64,000 bases of DNA, from the NCBI GenBank assembly GCA_029582165.1, contig CM055874.1, positions 31,440,383-31,504,382 of the forward strand, in the 5' to 3' direction. The notes under the pieces are model-generated. The model saw only the letters and a program-made list of their open reading frames with translations. It had not been told where the DNA came from and ran no database searches. Position numbers and translations under genes: made by a program. Positions within the stretch are counted from its first letter, which is position 1, and the number at the start of each line of letters is the position of its first letter. This document shows, in pieces, positions 44,777-60,626 of the stretch. The DNA comes from Portulaca oleracea. Taxonomy: Eukaryota > Streptophyta > Magnoliopsida > Caryophyllales > Portulacaceae.

Positions 44777-46249
44777 TGGTATCAGAGCATGGTTATTTGC
44801 TTGCTTCTATTTCGTTCTTCTTCATCTTCTCCTTCCACATTTTAGGGTTCCTCCCTCCTCTTCCTCTCTCAATACTCAAATTAATCGCAGCAACCCCACT
44901 ACTCTTCAATGGCTTCCATCTTCTCCCTCTTCTTCTTCTTCTTCTTCTTCTTCTTCTTCTTCTTCTTCTTCGTTCTTCCTCTCTTTCCTTCACAGTCACA
45001 ATCCGCGTCGTTTCAGTTGGTCAACAAGTGTCGTCACACAGTATGGCCGGGACTTCTCTTCGGCGCCACCTCCCCGTCGTTTCCAACCACCGGATTCACT
45101 CTTCCCTCCGGAAAATCCCGAACTCTGACCTTCCCCAAGTCTTGGTCGGGTCAGATCTGGGCTTGGACCCTCTGCTCCGTCGACCCCTCCACCGTAAGTT
45201 CTCCGCTTCTCGGCGTGCGCCTCCGGCAGGTCGAGTGTGGCGGCGCCGGCGTCATCCTCCGCCACCTTGCAGAGTTCACGGTCAACGCGACCGCGGGTGG
45301 ACTTTTACTAACGCCACCATCGTCGCGCGGCGGCCATGTGGTTGAATTCGCGGCGGCGGGTGCGATTGTTTTGGTGCCGATGGAGATGGATTTTCAGTGG
45401 TTGTGATGATTTCTTGTGGTTCGGATTATCATTTCGAGTTTTCGATTTTGTTTTGGGGTTTTCTTGTTAATCTTTGAGTGTGTAAAATGCAAGAAATCCA
45501 AAATGCCTACAACAATAAAGCTATATTCACTAGCGAGCTCGGTTAGCCACAACGGCTTCAATTGCGAGCCTTATTGGAGAGGATCATTAGGCTCGATTTA
45601 CAAATCTGAGTTCCCAGATGGTCAAGTTTTTGCTGTTAAGAATGTAATTTTTGTGCCACTATCGCTTTACGAAGAAGAACGGTTTCTGGATTTTGTTCGC
45701 GTTGCATCCCGTTTGAAGCACCCTTACATTGTACGGATTGTTGGCTATTGTGTCGAATATGGGACACCTCCTCTCGTGTATGAGCGTGTCAGGAACATGA
45801 CTCTTGATGAAGCTCTGCATTGTGAATTCCTTCTGCCTCTCACTTGGGGCCTTCGTATCCAGATCTCGACCTCCGTTTTGGAGCCATACAACAGTGTGTT
45901 TTTGGTGGCTTTCCTCTCTTCCTAGTTTTCTGTCTTCATTCAAATTCACCATGTCTGATAAAAAGGATATATGATTGATCCGTGTGATCGTCTCTTCGTT
46001 CTCTTGCTCGATCAACCAGGAAAGTCTCTATTAGGCCATTGTATTCGCCGGAGACAATTTCAATACCTTGAAAAGTTCGGCAATCTATCTTTCTCTCTTT
46101 CTTTCTTCATTTGACTCCACTAAGTTCTTCCGTGTTTACGTCCATTTCACCCGTTACGAGTTGTGGTGATGGCGAGGAAATTGGAGTTAAAGTTCAAGAT
46201 TTCCATTGTTGGCAAATTGGAGTTTTGACACCCCTCAATTTGAGGGGGG
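44777..46249 (+). pseudogene. Array internal region 4 (thaumatin-like + kinase fragments)
   Basis: The thaumatin-like ATG is at 44909 with 14 TTC codons. Many 1-4 base losses cluster in the GC-rich part (45200-45350) and at 45530-45600, where other units have small inverted GC motifs. Bases equivalent to 'gctgtt' are lost near 46180. Confidence 0.88.
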
Positions 46250-46462
46250 TGTTAGGAATAGTAAATCTTGTATTTCCAATTTGTTCACAAGTTTATTTCT
46301 TTGTTTTCTTTTATCTTGTTTCTTGGTTAGTTAGGGAGGTTGGTTATAAATAACCTACCTCTCCCCCTTGTATTTCTTGAGTAGAGATTCATCAATAATA
46401 ACATTCCTCAAATCTCTCTCCCTCTTCTCTTTTAGTTTCCCCAAATTGGGTGAAACTTATCA
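46250..46462 (+). repeat. Array LTR 5 (213 bp)
   Basis: It ends CTTATCA rather than CTTAACA; otherwise like the others. Confidence 0.93.
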
Positions 46463-47943
46463 TGGTATCAGAGCATTGTTATTTGCTTGCTTCTATTTCG
46501 TTCTTCTTCATCTTCTCCTTCCACATTTTAGGGTTCCTCCCTCCTCTTCCTCTCTCAATACTCAAATTAATCGCAGCAACCCCACTACTCTTCAATGGCT
46601 TCCATCTTCTCCCTCTTCTTCTTCTTCTTCTTCTTCTTCTTCTTCGTTCTTCCTCTCTTTCCTTCACAGTCTCAATCCGCGTCGTTTCAGTTGGTCAACA
46701 AGTGTCGTCACACAGTATGGCCGGGACTTCTCTTCGGCGCCACCTCCCCGTCGTTTCCAACCACCGGATTCACTCTTCCCTCCGGAAAATCCCGAACTCT
46801 GACCTTCCCCAAGTCTTGGTCGGGTCAGATCTGGGCTTGGACCCTCTGCTCCGTCGACCCCTCCACCGTAAGTTCTCCTGCTTCTCGGCGACTGCGCCTC
46901 CGGCAAGGTCGAGTGTGGCGGCGCCGGCGTCATCCCTCCGGCCACCCTTGCAGAGTTCACGCTCAACGGCACCGGCGGGCTGGACTTCTACTAACGCCAG
47001 CCTCATCGTCGCGGCGGCTGCGCTGTGGTGGAATTCGCGGCGGCGGTGCGATTGGTTTGGTGCCGATGGAGATGGATTTTCAGTGGTTGTGATGATTTCT
47101 TGAGGTTCGGATTATCATTTCGAGTTTTCGATTTTTTTTTGGGGTTTTCTTGTTAATCTTTGAGTGTGTAAAATGCAAGAAATCCAAAATGCCTACAACA
47201 ATAAAGCTATATTCACTAGCAGAGCTCCAGTTAGCCACAAACAGCTTCAGTTAAGCGAGCCTTATTGGAGAGGGATCATTAGGCTCAGTTTACAAATCAG
47301 AGTTCCCAGATGGTCAAGTTTTTGCTGTTAAGAATGTAATTTTGGTGCCACTATCGCTTTACGAAGAAGAACGGTTTCTGGATGTTGTTCGCGTTGCATC
47401 CCGTTTGAAGCACCCTTACATCAGACGATTGTTGGCTATTGTGTCGAATATGGACAGCACCTCCTCGTGTATGAGCGTGTCAGGAACATGACTCTTGATG
47501 AAGCTCTGCATTGTGAATTCCTTCTGCCTCTCACTTGGGGCCTTCGTATCCAGATCTCGACCTCCGTTTTGGAGCCATACAACAGTGTGTTTTTGGTGGC
47601 TTTCCTCTCTTCCTAGTTTTCTGTCTTCATTCAAATTCACCATGTCTGATAAAAAGGATATATGATTGATCCGTGTGATCGTCTCTTCGTTCTCTTGCTC
47701 GATCAACCAGGAAAGTCTCTATTAGGCCATTGTATTCGCCGGAGACAATTTCAATACCTTGAAAAGTTCGGCAATCTATCTTTCTCTCTTTCTTTCTTCA
47801 TTTGACTCCACTAAGTTCTTCCGTGTTTACGTCCATTTCACCCGTTACGAGTTGTGGTGATGGCGAGGAAGCTGTTGGAGTTAAAGTTCAAGATTTCCAT
47901 TGTTGGCAAATTGGAGTTTTGACACCCCTCAATTTGAGGGGGG
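46463..47943 (+). pseudogene. Array internal region 5 (thaumatin-like + kinase fragments)
   Basis: The thaumatin-like ATG is at 46595 with 10 TTC codons. The kinase fragment has a small change at 'cttacatcagacg' (47416-47428), where other units read 'cttacattgtacg', and this breaks its frame. Confidence 0.88.
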
Positions 47944-48156
47944 TGTTAGGAATAGTAAATCTTGTATTTCCAATTTGTTCACAAGTTTATTTCTTTGTTT
48001 TCTTTTATCTTGTTTCTTGGTTAGTTAGGGAGGTTGGTTATAAATAACCTACCTCTCCCCCTTGTATTTCTTGAGTAGAGATTCATCAATAATAACATTC
48101 CTCAAATCTCTCTCCCTCTTCTCTTTTAGTTTCCCCAAATTGGGTGAAACTTAACA
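47944..48156 (+). repeat. Array LTR 6 (213 bp)
   Basis: TGTTAGGAATAG...CTTAACA with the primer site following. Confidence 0.93.
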
Positions 48157-49676
48157 TGGTATCAGAGCATGGTTATTTGCTTGCTTCTATTTCGTTCTTC
48201 TTCATCTTCTCCTTCCACATTTTAGGGTTCCTCCCTCCTCTTCCTCTCTCAATACTCAAATTAATCGCAGCAACCCCAGTACTCTTCAATGGCTTCAATC
48301 TTCTCCCTCTTCTTCTTCTTCTTCTTCTTCTTCTTCTTCTTCTTCTTCTTCTTCTTCTTCTTCTTCTTCTTCTTCTTCTTCTTCTTCGTTCTTCCTCTCT
48401 TTCCTTCACAGTCTCAATCCGCGTCGTTTCAGTTGGTCAACAAGTGTCGTCACACAGTATGGCCGAGACTTCTCTTCGGCGCCACCTCCCCGTCGTTTCC
48501 AACCACCGGGTTCACTCTTCCCTCCGGAAAATCCCGAACTCTGACCTTCCCCAAGTCTTGGTCGGGTCAGATCTGGGCTTGGACCCTCTGCTCCGTCGAC
48601 CCGTCCACCGTAAGTTCTCCTGCTTCCCCGGCGACTGCGCCTCCGGCAAGGTCGAGTGTGGCGGCGCCGGCGTCATCCCTCCGGCCACCCTTGCAGAGTT
48701 CACGGTCAACGGCACCGGCGGCCGGACTTACTAACGTCGACCTCATCGTCGCGGCCAGGCTGGCTGAATTCGGCGGGTGCGATTGTTTTGGTGCCGATGG
48801 AGATGGATTTTCAGTGGTTGTGATGATTTCTTGAGGTTCGGATTTTCATTTCGAGTTTTCGATTTTGTTTTGGGGTTTTCTTGTTAATCTTTGAGTGTGT
48901 AAAATGCAAGAAATCCAAAATGCCTACAACAATAAAGCTATATTCACTAGCAGAGCTCCAGTTAGCCACAAACAGCTTCAGTTAAGCGAGCCTTATTGGA
49001 GAGGGATCATTAGGCTCAGTTTACAAATCAGAGTTCCCAGATGGTCAAGTTTTTGCTGTTAAGAATGTAATTTTGGTGCAACTATCGCTTTACGAAGAAG
49101 AACGGTTTTCTGGATGTTGTTCGCGTTGCATCCCGTTTGAAGTACCCTTACATTGTACGTATTGTTGGCTATTGTGTCGAATATGGACAGCACCTCCTCG
49201 TGTATGAGCGTGTCAGGAACCTAACTCTTGATGAAGCTCTGCATTGTGAATTCCTTCTGCCTTTCACTTGGGGCCTTCGTATCCAGATCTCGACCTCCGT
49301 TTTGGAGCCATACAATAGTGTGTTTTTGGTGGCTTTCCTCTCTTCCTAGTTTTCTGTCTTCATTCAAATTCACCATGTCTGATAAAAAGGATATATGATT
49401 GATCCGTGTGATCGTCTCTTCGTTCTCTTGCTCGATCAACCAGGAAAGTCTCTATTAGGCCATTGTATTCGCCGGAGACAATTTCAATACCTGGAAAAGT
49501 TCGGCAATCTACCTTTCTCTCTTTCTTTCGTCATTTGACTCCACGAGGTTCTTCCGTGTTTACGTCCATTTCACCCGTTACGAGTTGTGGTGATGGCGAG
49601 GAAGCTGTTGGAGTTAAAGTTCAAGATTTCCATTGTTGGCAAATTGGAGTTTTGACACCCTCCAATTTGAGGGGGG
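48157..49676 (+). pseudogene. Array internal region 6 (thaumatin-like + kinase fragments)
   Basis: The thaumatin-like ATG is at 48289 with 26 TTC codons, the longest run in the array. The kinase fragment has an extra T ('cggttttctgg') that shifts its frame, shared only with unit 7. Confidence 0.88.
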
Positions 49677-49889
49677 TGTTAGGAATAGTAAATCTTGTAT
49701 TTCCAATTTGTTCACAAGTTTATTTCTTTGTTTTCTTTTATCTTGTTTCTTGGTTAGTTAGGGAGGTTGGTTATAAATAACCTACCTCTCCCCCTTGTAT
49801 TTCTTGAGTAGAGATACATCAATAATAACATTCCTCAAATCTCTCTCCCTCTTCTCTTTTAGTTTCCCCAAATTGGGTGAAACTTAACA
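49677..49889 (+). repeat. Array LTR 7 (213 bp)
   Basis: Same ends; 'gagatacatc' replaces 'gagattcatc'. Confidence 0.93.
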
Positions 49890-51283
49890 TGGTATCAGAG
49901 CATGGTTATTTGCTTGCTTCTATTTCGTTCTTCTTCATCTTCTCCTTCCACATTTTAGGGTTCCTCCCTCCTCTTCCTCTCTCAATACTCAAATTAATCG
50001 CAGCAACCCCACTACTCTTCAATGGCTTCCATCTTCTCCCTCTTCTTCTTCTTCTTCTTCTTCGTTCTTCCTCTCTTTCCTTCACAGTCTCAATCCGAGT
50101 CGTTTCAGTTGGTCAACAAGTGTCGTCACACAGTATGGCCGGGACTTCTCTTCGGCGCCACCTCCCCGTCGTTTCCAACCACCGGATTCACTCTTCCCTC
50201 CGGAAACTCTGACCTTCCCCAAGTCTTGGTCGGGTCAGATCTGGGCTTGGACCCTCTGCTCCGTCGACCCGTCCACCGTAAGTTCTCCTGCATCTCCGGC
50301 GACTGCGCCTCCGGCAAGGTCGAGTGTGGCGGCGCCGGCGTCATCCCTCCGGCCACCCTTGCAGAGTTCACGCTCAACGGCACCGGCGGGCTGGACTTCT
50401 ACTAACGCCAGCCTCATCGTCGCGGCGGCTGCGCTGTGGTGGAATTCCGCGCGCGGTTTGGTGCCGATGGAGATGGTTTTTCAGTGGTTGTGATGATTTC
50501 TTGAGGTTCGGATTATCATTTGAGTTTTGATTTTTTGGGGTTTTCTTGTTAATCTTTGAGTGTGTAAAATGCAAGAAATCCAAAATGCCTACAACAATAA
50601 AGCTATATTCACTAGCAGAGCTCCAGTTAGCCACAAACAGCTTCAGTTAAGCGAGCCTTATTGGAGAGGGATCATTAGGCTCAGTTTACAAATCAGAGTT
50701 CCCAGATGGTCAAGTTTTTGCTGTTAAGAATGTAATTTTGGTGCCACTATCGCTTTACGAAGAAGAACGGTTTTCTGGATGTTGTTCGCGTTGCATCCCG
50801 TTTGAAGCACCCTTACATTGTACGTATTGTTGGCTATTGTGTCGAATATGGACAGCACCTCCTCGTGTATGAGCGTGTCAGGAACCTGACTCTTGATGAA
50901 GCTCCGTTTTGGAGCCATACAACAGTGTGTTTTTGGTGGCTTTCCTCTCTTCCTAGTTTTCTGTCTTCATTCAAATTCACCATGTCTGATAAAAAGGATA
51001 TATGATTGATCCGTGTGATCGTCTCTTCGTTCTCTTGCTCGATCAACCAGGAAAGTCTCTATTAGGCCATTGTATTCGCCGGAGACAATTTCAATACCTG
51101 GAAAAGTTCGGGAATCTATCTTTCTCTCTTTCTTTCGTCATTTGACTCCACGAAGTTCTTCCGTGTTTACGTCCATTTCACCCGTTACGAGTTGTGGTGA
51201 TGGCGAGGAAGCTGTTGGAGTTAAAGTTCAAGATTTCCATTGTTGGCAAATTGGAGTTTTGACACCCTCCAATTTGAGGGGGG
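49890..51283 (+). pseudogene. Array internal region 7 (thaumatin-like + kinase fragments, shortest)
   Basis: The thaumatin-like ATG is at 50022 with only 7 TTC codons. It has an 8-base loss at 'cctccggaaactctg' and a deletion of about 58 bases in the kinase fragment at 'gatgaagctccgttttgg', together with smaller losses near 50450. Confidence 0.88.
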
Positions 51284-51496
51284 TGTTAGGAATAGTAAAT
51301 CTTGTATTTCCAATTTGTTCACAAGTTTATTTCTTTGTTTTCTTTTATCTTGTTTCTTGGTTAGTTAGGGAGGTTGGTTATAAATAACCTACCTCTCCCC
51401 CTTGTATTTCTTGAGTAGAGATTCATCAATAATAACATTTCTCAAATCTCTCTCCCTCTTCTCTTTTAGTTTCCCCAAATTGGGTGAAACTTAACA
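51284..51496 (+). repeat. Array LTR 8 (213 bp), right end
   Basis: It ends CTTAACA and is followed directly by the target duplication ACTTC and flanking DNA rather than by a primer site, so it is the 3' terminal LTR of the whole insertion. Confidence 0.93.
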
Positions 51497-51501
51497 ACTT
51501 C

Positions 51502-52599
51502 TACTAAATTGAAACTTAATGGAAATAAAAGCTGATTGCAACAAATATGTTTAGTTACTAACTGTTTGTGAAAAGTTACTTTAAAAAATTTTTCCAAGTA
51601 ACTTTTTGAAAATTAGTTTATTGGATTTAAAAAGCTAATAACGAAAATTTATTTACCAAATTTCCCAGTAGTTTTTTGACTTTAGACAGAAAATTAATAG
51701 TGTCCCAAAAACTAAAAGTTATCATAGGTTAAATGCGAGTGATTATAGGCCGAATTTGTGTTGTTTTGTTGATTTTGTTGGGCTTTTAATGATTCCGTGT
51801 GTTTTTTTAATTTTTTTGGATGATTTCATTCTTGAATTTTTAGTATGGGGTAGAAGTTTCTGAGCTGGATGTTTAAGTTCTTACCTTGAGTTTTGAATAT
51901 TTGAATGAGATTAGGTTTTAGTAATTGTTCTTTGTTCTTGAATGCAATTGTCGAATTAACGTAAAGTTTTTGGGTTTGAATGCAGTTACTAACCCTAAAT
52001 GCCAAAATTACAAAGCATATCCAACTCCTTTTAATTGTGGTTTGCTAATAGGGTCTGAGGTAACTTGAAAGAGAAACAACAAGAGGTTTGAAGAGAGAGA
52101 ATGTTATCAAATAAACTCATCCCATCCTGATATAAGGGTAAAATTGGAATTAGTTGAAATTGAATCATTTTCAGTCTTGTCGAAAATTTTTCATCTTATC
52201 GGGATTGTACCTAAAAATTAGGCGTCGTTATAATTAAAGGAACATATAACGTGTTTCTAAATTAAAAGACCTTTAAAATAGTTATTAGAAAATAAGAGGG
52301 ACCTGCACTGGTGGATTCAGACACTCAACTTAGGGGTATCCAATATATTTGTTATAACATAAGCGCTTTTAAAAAATAAAATAAATAAAATAAAAATAAA
52401 TAACAAAAAAAAATAAAAATAAATATTAAATGACATATTTACAAGCTTAACAAAATTTCACTTCATCATATAAATATATCAAACAAATAAATTGAAATTT
52501 CACTTTAACTAGATATTTATATTTTAAACTTATACTGATATCCAATTACTCAATCCATTAATTTACACTTTTTATTTATAAAAAAATAATGTGGCACTA
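51502..52599. other. AT-rich intergenic DNA, no gene
   Basis: No open frame or known repeat border is supported. An A-rich run with 'aaataaataaaa' phrases lies at 52370-52430. Confidence 0.4.
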
Positions 52600-52854
52600 C
52601 GATCCCTCTGTCCCAATGAATTTGTCGAGTTTACTTTTTCCAATTTTTGATGCAACACTTTGACCACTAATATTTCACATTTTATCTTAGCAAGACTAAT
52701 GATATTGTATTTAGATAAAAATATTTTTCATTACAAATCTAATAGTGCTAGTCTTGTATAATAACTCAACATATAGTTTGATAAATTAACGATCAAAATT
52801 TAAAAATTTTGACCTAATTAGTCAACTTGGACAAGTTATTTGAAACAAAGGGAG
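52600..52854. mobile_element. Stowaway-like MITE
   Basis: The ends are 'cgatccctctgtcccaatga' and, reversed, 'ctccctttgtttcaaataac', flanked by TA (52598-52599, 52855-52856). It is more diverged than the copies upstream of the DUF936 gene. Confidence 0.65.
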
Positions 52855-53081
52855 TATTATTTTGGGGTTTTTGGGTTGCTGCTGAATTGGACATCGTTAT
52901 TATTATTTTTTTTTGGATTTTTTTTTATGGTATACACTTGTTCCAATTAAGAAAATTTCTTCCGAATAATATTAGAGAATCATAAATTTTTCTTGGGCCA
53001 AGGGTGTCCGTGGACACCCCTAACCTATATACAAATCCGCCCCTGGGGACCTGTGAGTCATTTTTTTGCTACAAAGGGGTG

Positions 53082-53560
53082 AAATGTCAGGCTTAATTGG
53101 CTTCATTGATAGTGATAACGTTGGTGATTTAGATGGAAGGCGGAGTATTTTTGGTTTTGTGTTTATGCTCGAATGACGCCCATCTTTTGGCCTTCAAAGA
53201 AACAATCCATAGTCACTTTGTCTAGAACTGAAGCTAAATCTATTGCTGCTACATCATGTGCTTGTCAAGCAGTTTAGTGAAGAAGAATTCTTAAAGAATT
53301 ACAATGCAAGCCACATGGAGCAAATACAATTCTTTGTGATAATAATTCTTCCCTCAAATTGTCCAAGAACCCAATACTACATAGAAGAAGCAAACACACT
53401 GGTGGTAAGTACTATTTTTGAGGCATCTTTGCAAAGGTGGAGCTACTGAGTTGAAGTGTTGTCGCAGTAAACATTAGCTAACAAACATTTTTAAGAATTT
53501 TTACAAATCCTATAAGATCTTTCCATTTCCAAAATCTGCGGGAAATGATGGGCATTGGTG
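53082..53560 (+). pseudogene. Ty1/copia RNase H remnant
   Basis: The + strand reads 'LIGFIDSDNVGDLDGRRS', 'FWPSKKQSIVTLSRTEAKS', 'IAATSCACQAV' and 'RRILKELQCKPHGANTILCD' (with a stop after QAV), a typical copia RNase H and C-terminus. Near 53540 there is the end of pol (a segment like 'REMMGI'). Stops and shifts interrupt it. The rest of this element is not in the window. It is unrelated to the array next to it as far as can be seen. Confidence 0.78.
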
Positions 53561-53910
53561 TCATCAAATATTTCACAGGTCAGTTGCAAAAGAAAGTTTT
53601 ACAAGCTTTCATATTAAAGTGGCAGTGCTGGAAATTAATTAGATGTTTTTTCTTTGTTGTTTGACTTAGTCTATGTCAATTAGAGTTAATATTAGTTTAT
53701 GTTATTCTTTAGGAATAAGTGAGAAATGGGTTTAGTGAATATTATGGATTTTGATTGTGCATATTCTCTTCTTGTTCTACCTATAAAGGTATCGGTACTT
53801 GAATGAAAAGTGGTGACCTTTTGTAGACGTATTTATCCTTTTTCCCATCTCTGTTTTACAGTTTTGAGTTTGTAACAAGGATCACCTGAATGGCAAGATA
53901 ATGCAAGTAG

Positions 53911-54592
53911 GGATGAGCAGAAAATTGGCTACCTGGATCTAGACCCAGAATCGGTTGGATTAAGTGGATTTGGATCCGGGCCTTAGTGAAATGAACCTGA
54001 GATTAGATCCTAAAACTAGGATCCATTCGTAAATGAATTTGGGATTGGATCCTTATATGTAGAATCCAGAACCAAACTCGATATCCAAGATCCAATCAAT
54101 TATTTTAAGATTATTACTACCAAAACTAAATTGAAGTACTATTAATGTAGAGTTTAGAGATTATTCAATCATTCATTCAACCCTCTCAACTCTCATCGGT
54201 CATGGATCCAAGCCCATGATTGTAGTCACATATGCTTATACTATGATATTAATATAGTATATAACAAGAAGTCCTAATGCTAATACTTTGTAATTTATTG
54301 TTATTTTGAGACTTTGAACCCTAAACTCTAAAGTTGATGATAGAGATAAGGAGTGGAGAAATGATCTGGTTGAAATTTGATCGGAACATTGTGTCGAATT
54401 AGTGTTGGTTAAACTAAATTGACATATGTGAGTTTTTTCAATCGGGTACCCCGTTAAGGATTCAGTACAAGTGGATCCGGGACTGGATCTTAACTTTAGG
54501 ATCCAGTTTGAAATGGATCCGGGACTAAATCCTAAAATCAAAATCCAATGTTAAATGGATCCGGTTAGACGGGTACCTGATATTGCTCACCC
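53911..54592. mobile_element. Inverted-repeat element rich in 'ggatccggga' phrases
   Basis: The left side (gggatgagcagaaaattggc) and the reversed right side (gggtgagcaatatcaggtac) are weak inverted ends. 'tggatccggg' and 'aggatcca' phrases recur in both halves in opposite orientation. No coding capacity. The superfamily is not assigned. Confidence 0.5.
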
Positions 54593-55626
54593 TCAAATAC
54601 AAGCGGTTAATAATGTTGCTTTACTAGAAATGTTCTCAAAGATTTGGCACTTAGATTCAAACAATTATACTTGCATCTAGCTACGACGTTGTAGGTATGA
54701 ACTATTGGGGACGATTAATCACTAATGAAAATCAACACCAACGTCATAATTACGAGACGAACCTTAATTGTCGTTAATGAAATGAGGAAATTAGAGAAAG
54801 TAGAGATCAAGAGGATGAAGTATAATAAAGACACTCTCAACTGGATTGACAGCTAGCATTAAGAGATATGATTAAACTGATGTGAATGCTTCAACCCAAT
54901 AAGATTGACAAGTGGGTTTAGGAGGGGTTATATGAGAACATGACACCATAAAAGGGAGATATATCGCAAGCAACAGTAAAGATGCACAAGGCACATCAGC
55001 TACCAAACATTGTAGAAGCAAAAGTAGCACTATATGTTATCTTGTTAGTAAGAAGAATTTAACTATGATCATGTGATCTTTGACTCAAATTGCCTATCTC
55101 TTATATATAAAGGGTCTCAAGTTTTTTTTTTTTTTTTTTCCCTGGTGAATTTGACTTGGTGATTAATGAATTTTGTTATCTTAGTAGTTGTTCTTTTTAA
55201 CTATGTTTTAACTCATGTCAAATGGACTAGGAACACATGGATTCATTGTATTAATAGTAGCCAGCCAACTACGGTGAAATAGGTTCAATTGAAGATTTGT
55301 ACTAAAGTCTAAATAGAGTATAATACATCTTTAATATCTTATCAACAGAATGATGATTTTCTAGACTCTAGACTAAACCAAATTCAGGGAACTTTTATCT
55401 AAGTGCAGACACTCACTTTTTAAAATCAAAGTAAATCGGAGGGGGCATCTTCTAGACACTTCCAATTGACTTTATTTAATATTTGAACGATAAAATAACC
55501 TTAGAAATAAGAATCAAAAATTCCTCTACAGAGTTGGACCAACAATCATACATTAACAATTCATTACATTAGTAAATGATTTCAGCAGTTCACAGGAACA
55601 AGCAACATCAAACTCAAACTGGGCAA
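54593..55626. other. Intergenic DNA upstream of the calreticulin gene
   Basis: No gene was seen. A run of about 20 T lies at 55117-55139. Confidence 0.4.
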
Positions 55627-55636
55627 CTATAAAAGT
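55627..55636 (+). promoter_or_regulatory. Probable TATA box of the calreticulin gene
   Basis: 'ctataaaagt' lies about 85 bases upstream of the ATG, so transcription would start near 55660 with a short 5' UTR. No complete ER-stress element (CCAAT-N9-CCACG) was found nearby. Confidence 0.55.
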
Positions 55637-55717
55637 CCTTTCCCCCTTTAATTCTATTGCAGTTCCCACTATATTCTATCTCTGTGACTTTTTGTGGTGC
55701 ATCAATACCAGTCAAAC

Positions 55718-60626
<4,909 letters not shown>

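Larger units (their letters stand above)
39414..51496 (+). mobile_element. Tandem array of a gene-capturing, non-autonomous copia retrotransposon (8 LTRs, 7 internal regions)
   Basis: Eight direct LTRs, each 213 bp, alternate with seven internal regions of 1394-1520 bp. The unit lengths are 1731, 1716, 1703, 1686, 1694, 1733 and 1607 bp. The whole array has one target duplication, ACTTC, at 39409-39413 and 51497-51501; the junctions between units have none. Each internal region begins with a tRNA-Met primer site. It then carries a thaumatin-like fragment, a STRUBBELIG-type kinase fragment, a copia gag remnant around 'GDNFNTWK' and the purine tract TTGAGGGGGG. Protease, integrase and reverse transcriptase are missing, so movement would need a helper. 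Differences between units show real divergence, not a repeated read. Confidence 0.93.

Noticed and set aside
39643..48409. Antisense arginine-rich frames with long R runs
   Set aside because: They are the reverse strand of the TTC run (GAA/AGA reading) and carry no other protein signal.
40551..49439. Antisense open frames of up to 118 codons repeated in most array units (starting MIEQENEE...)
   Set aside because: They lie opposite the kinase fragment and the gag remnant and show no family resemblance; they are mirror frames of the captured sense sequence.
39777..50063. CRISPR-like array (regular repeats and spacers)
   Set aside because: Repeats are 213 bp LTRs with kilobase spacers in a plant genome; no CRISPR architecture.
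39414..51496. Cluster of seven functional thaumatin-like or kinase genes
   Set aside because: All copies have a shared frame shift and end after GLDFY; the kinase part lacks HRD and DFG motifs; each is bounded by LTRs.
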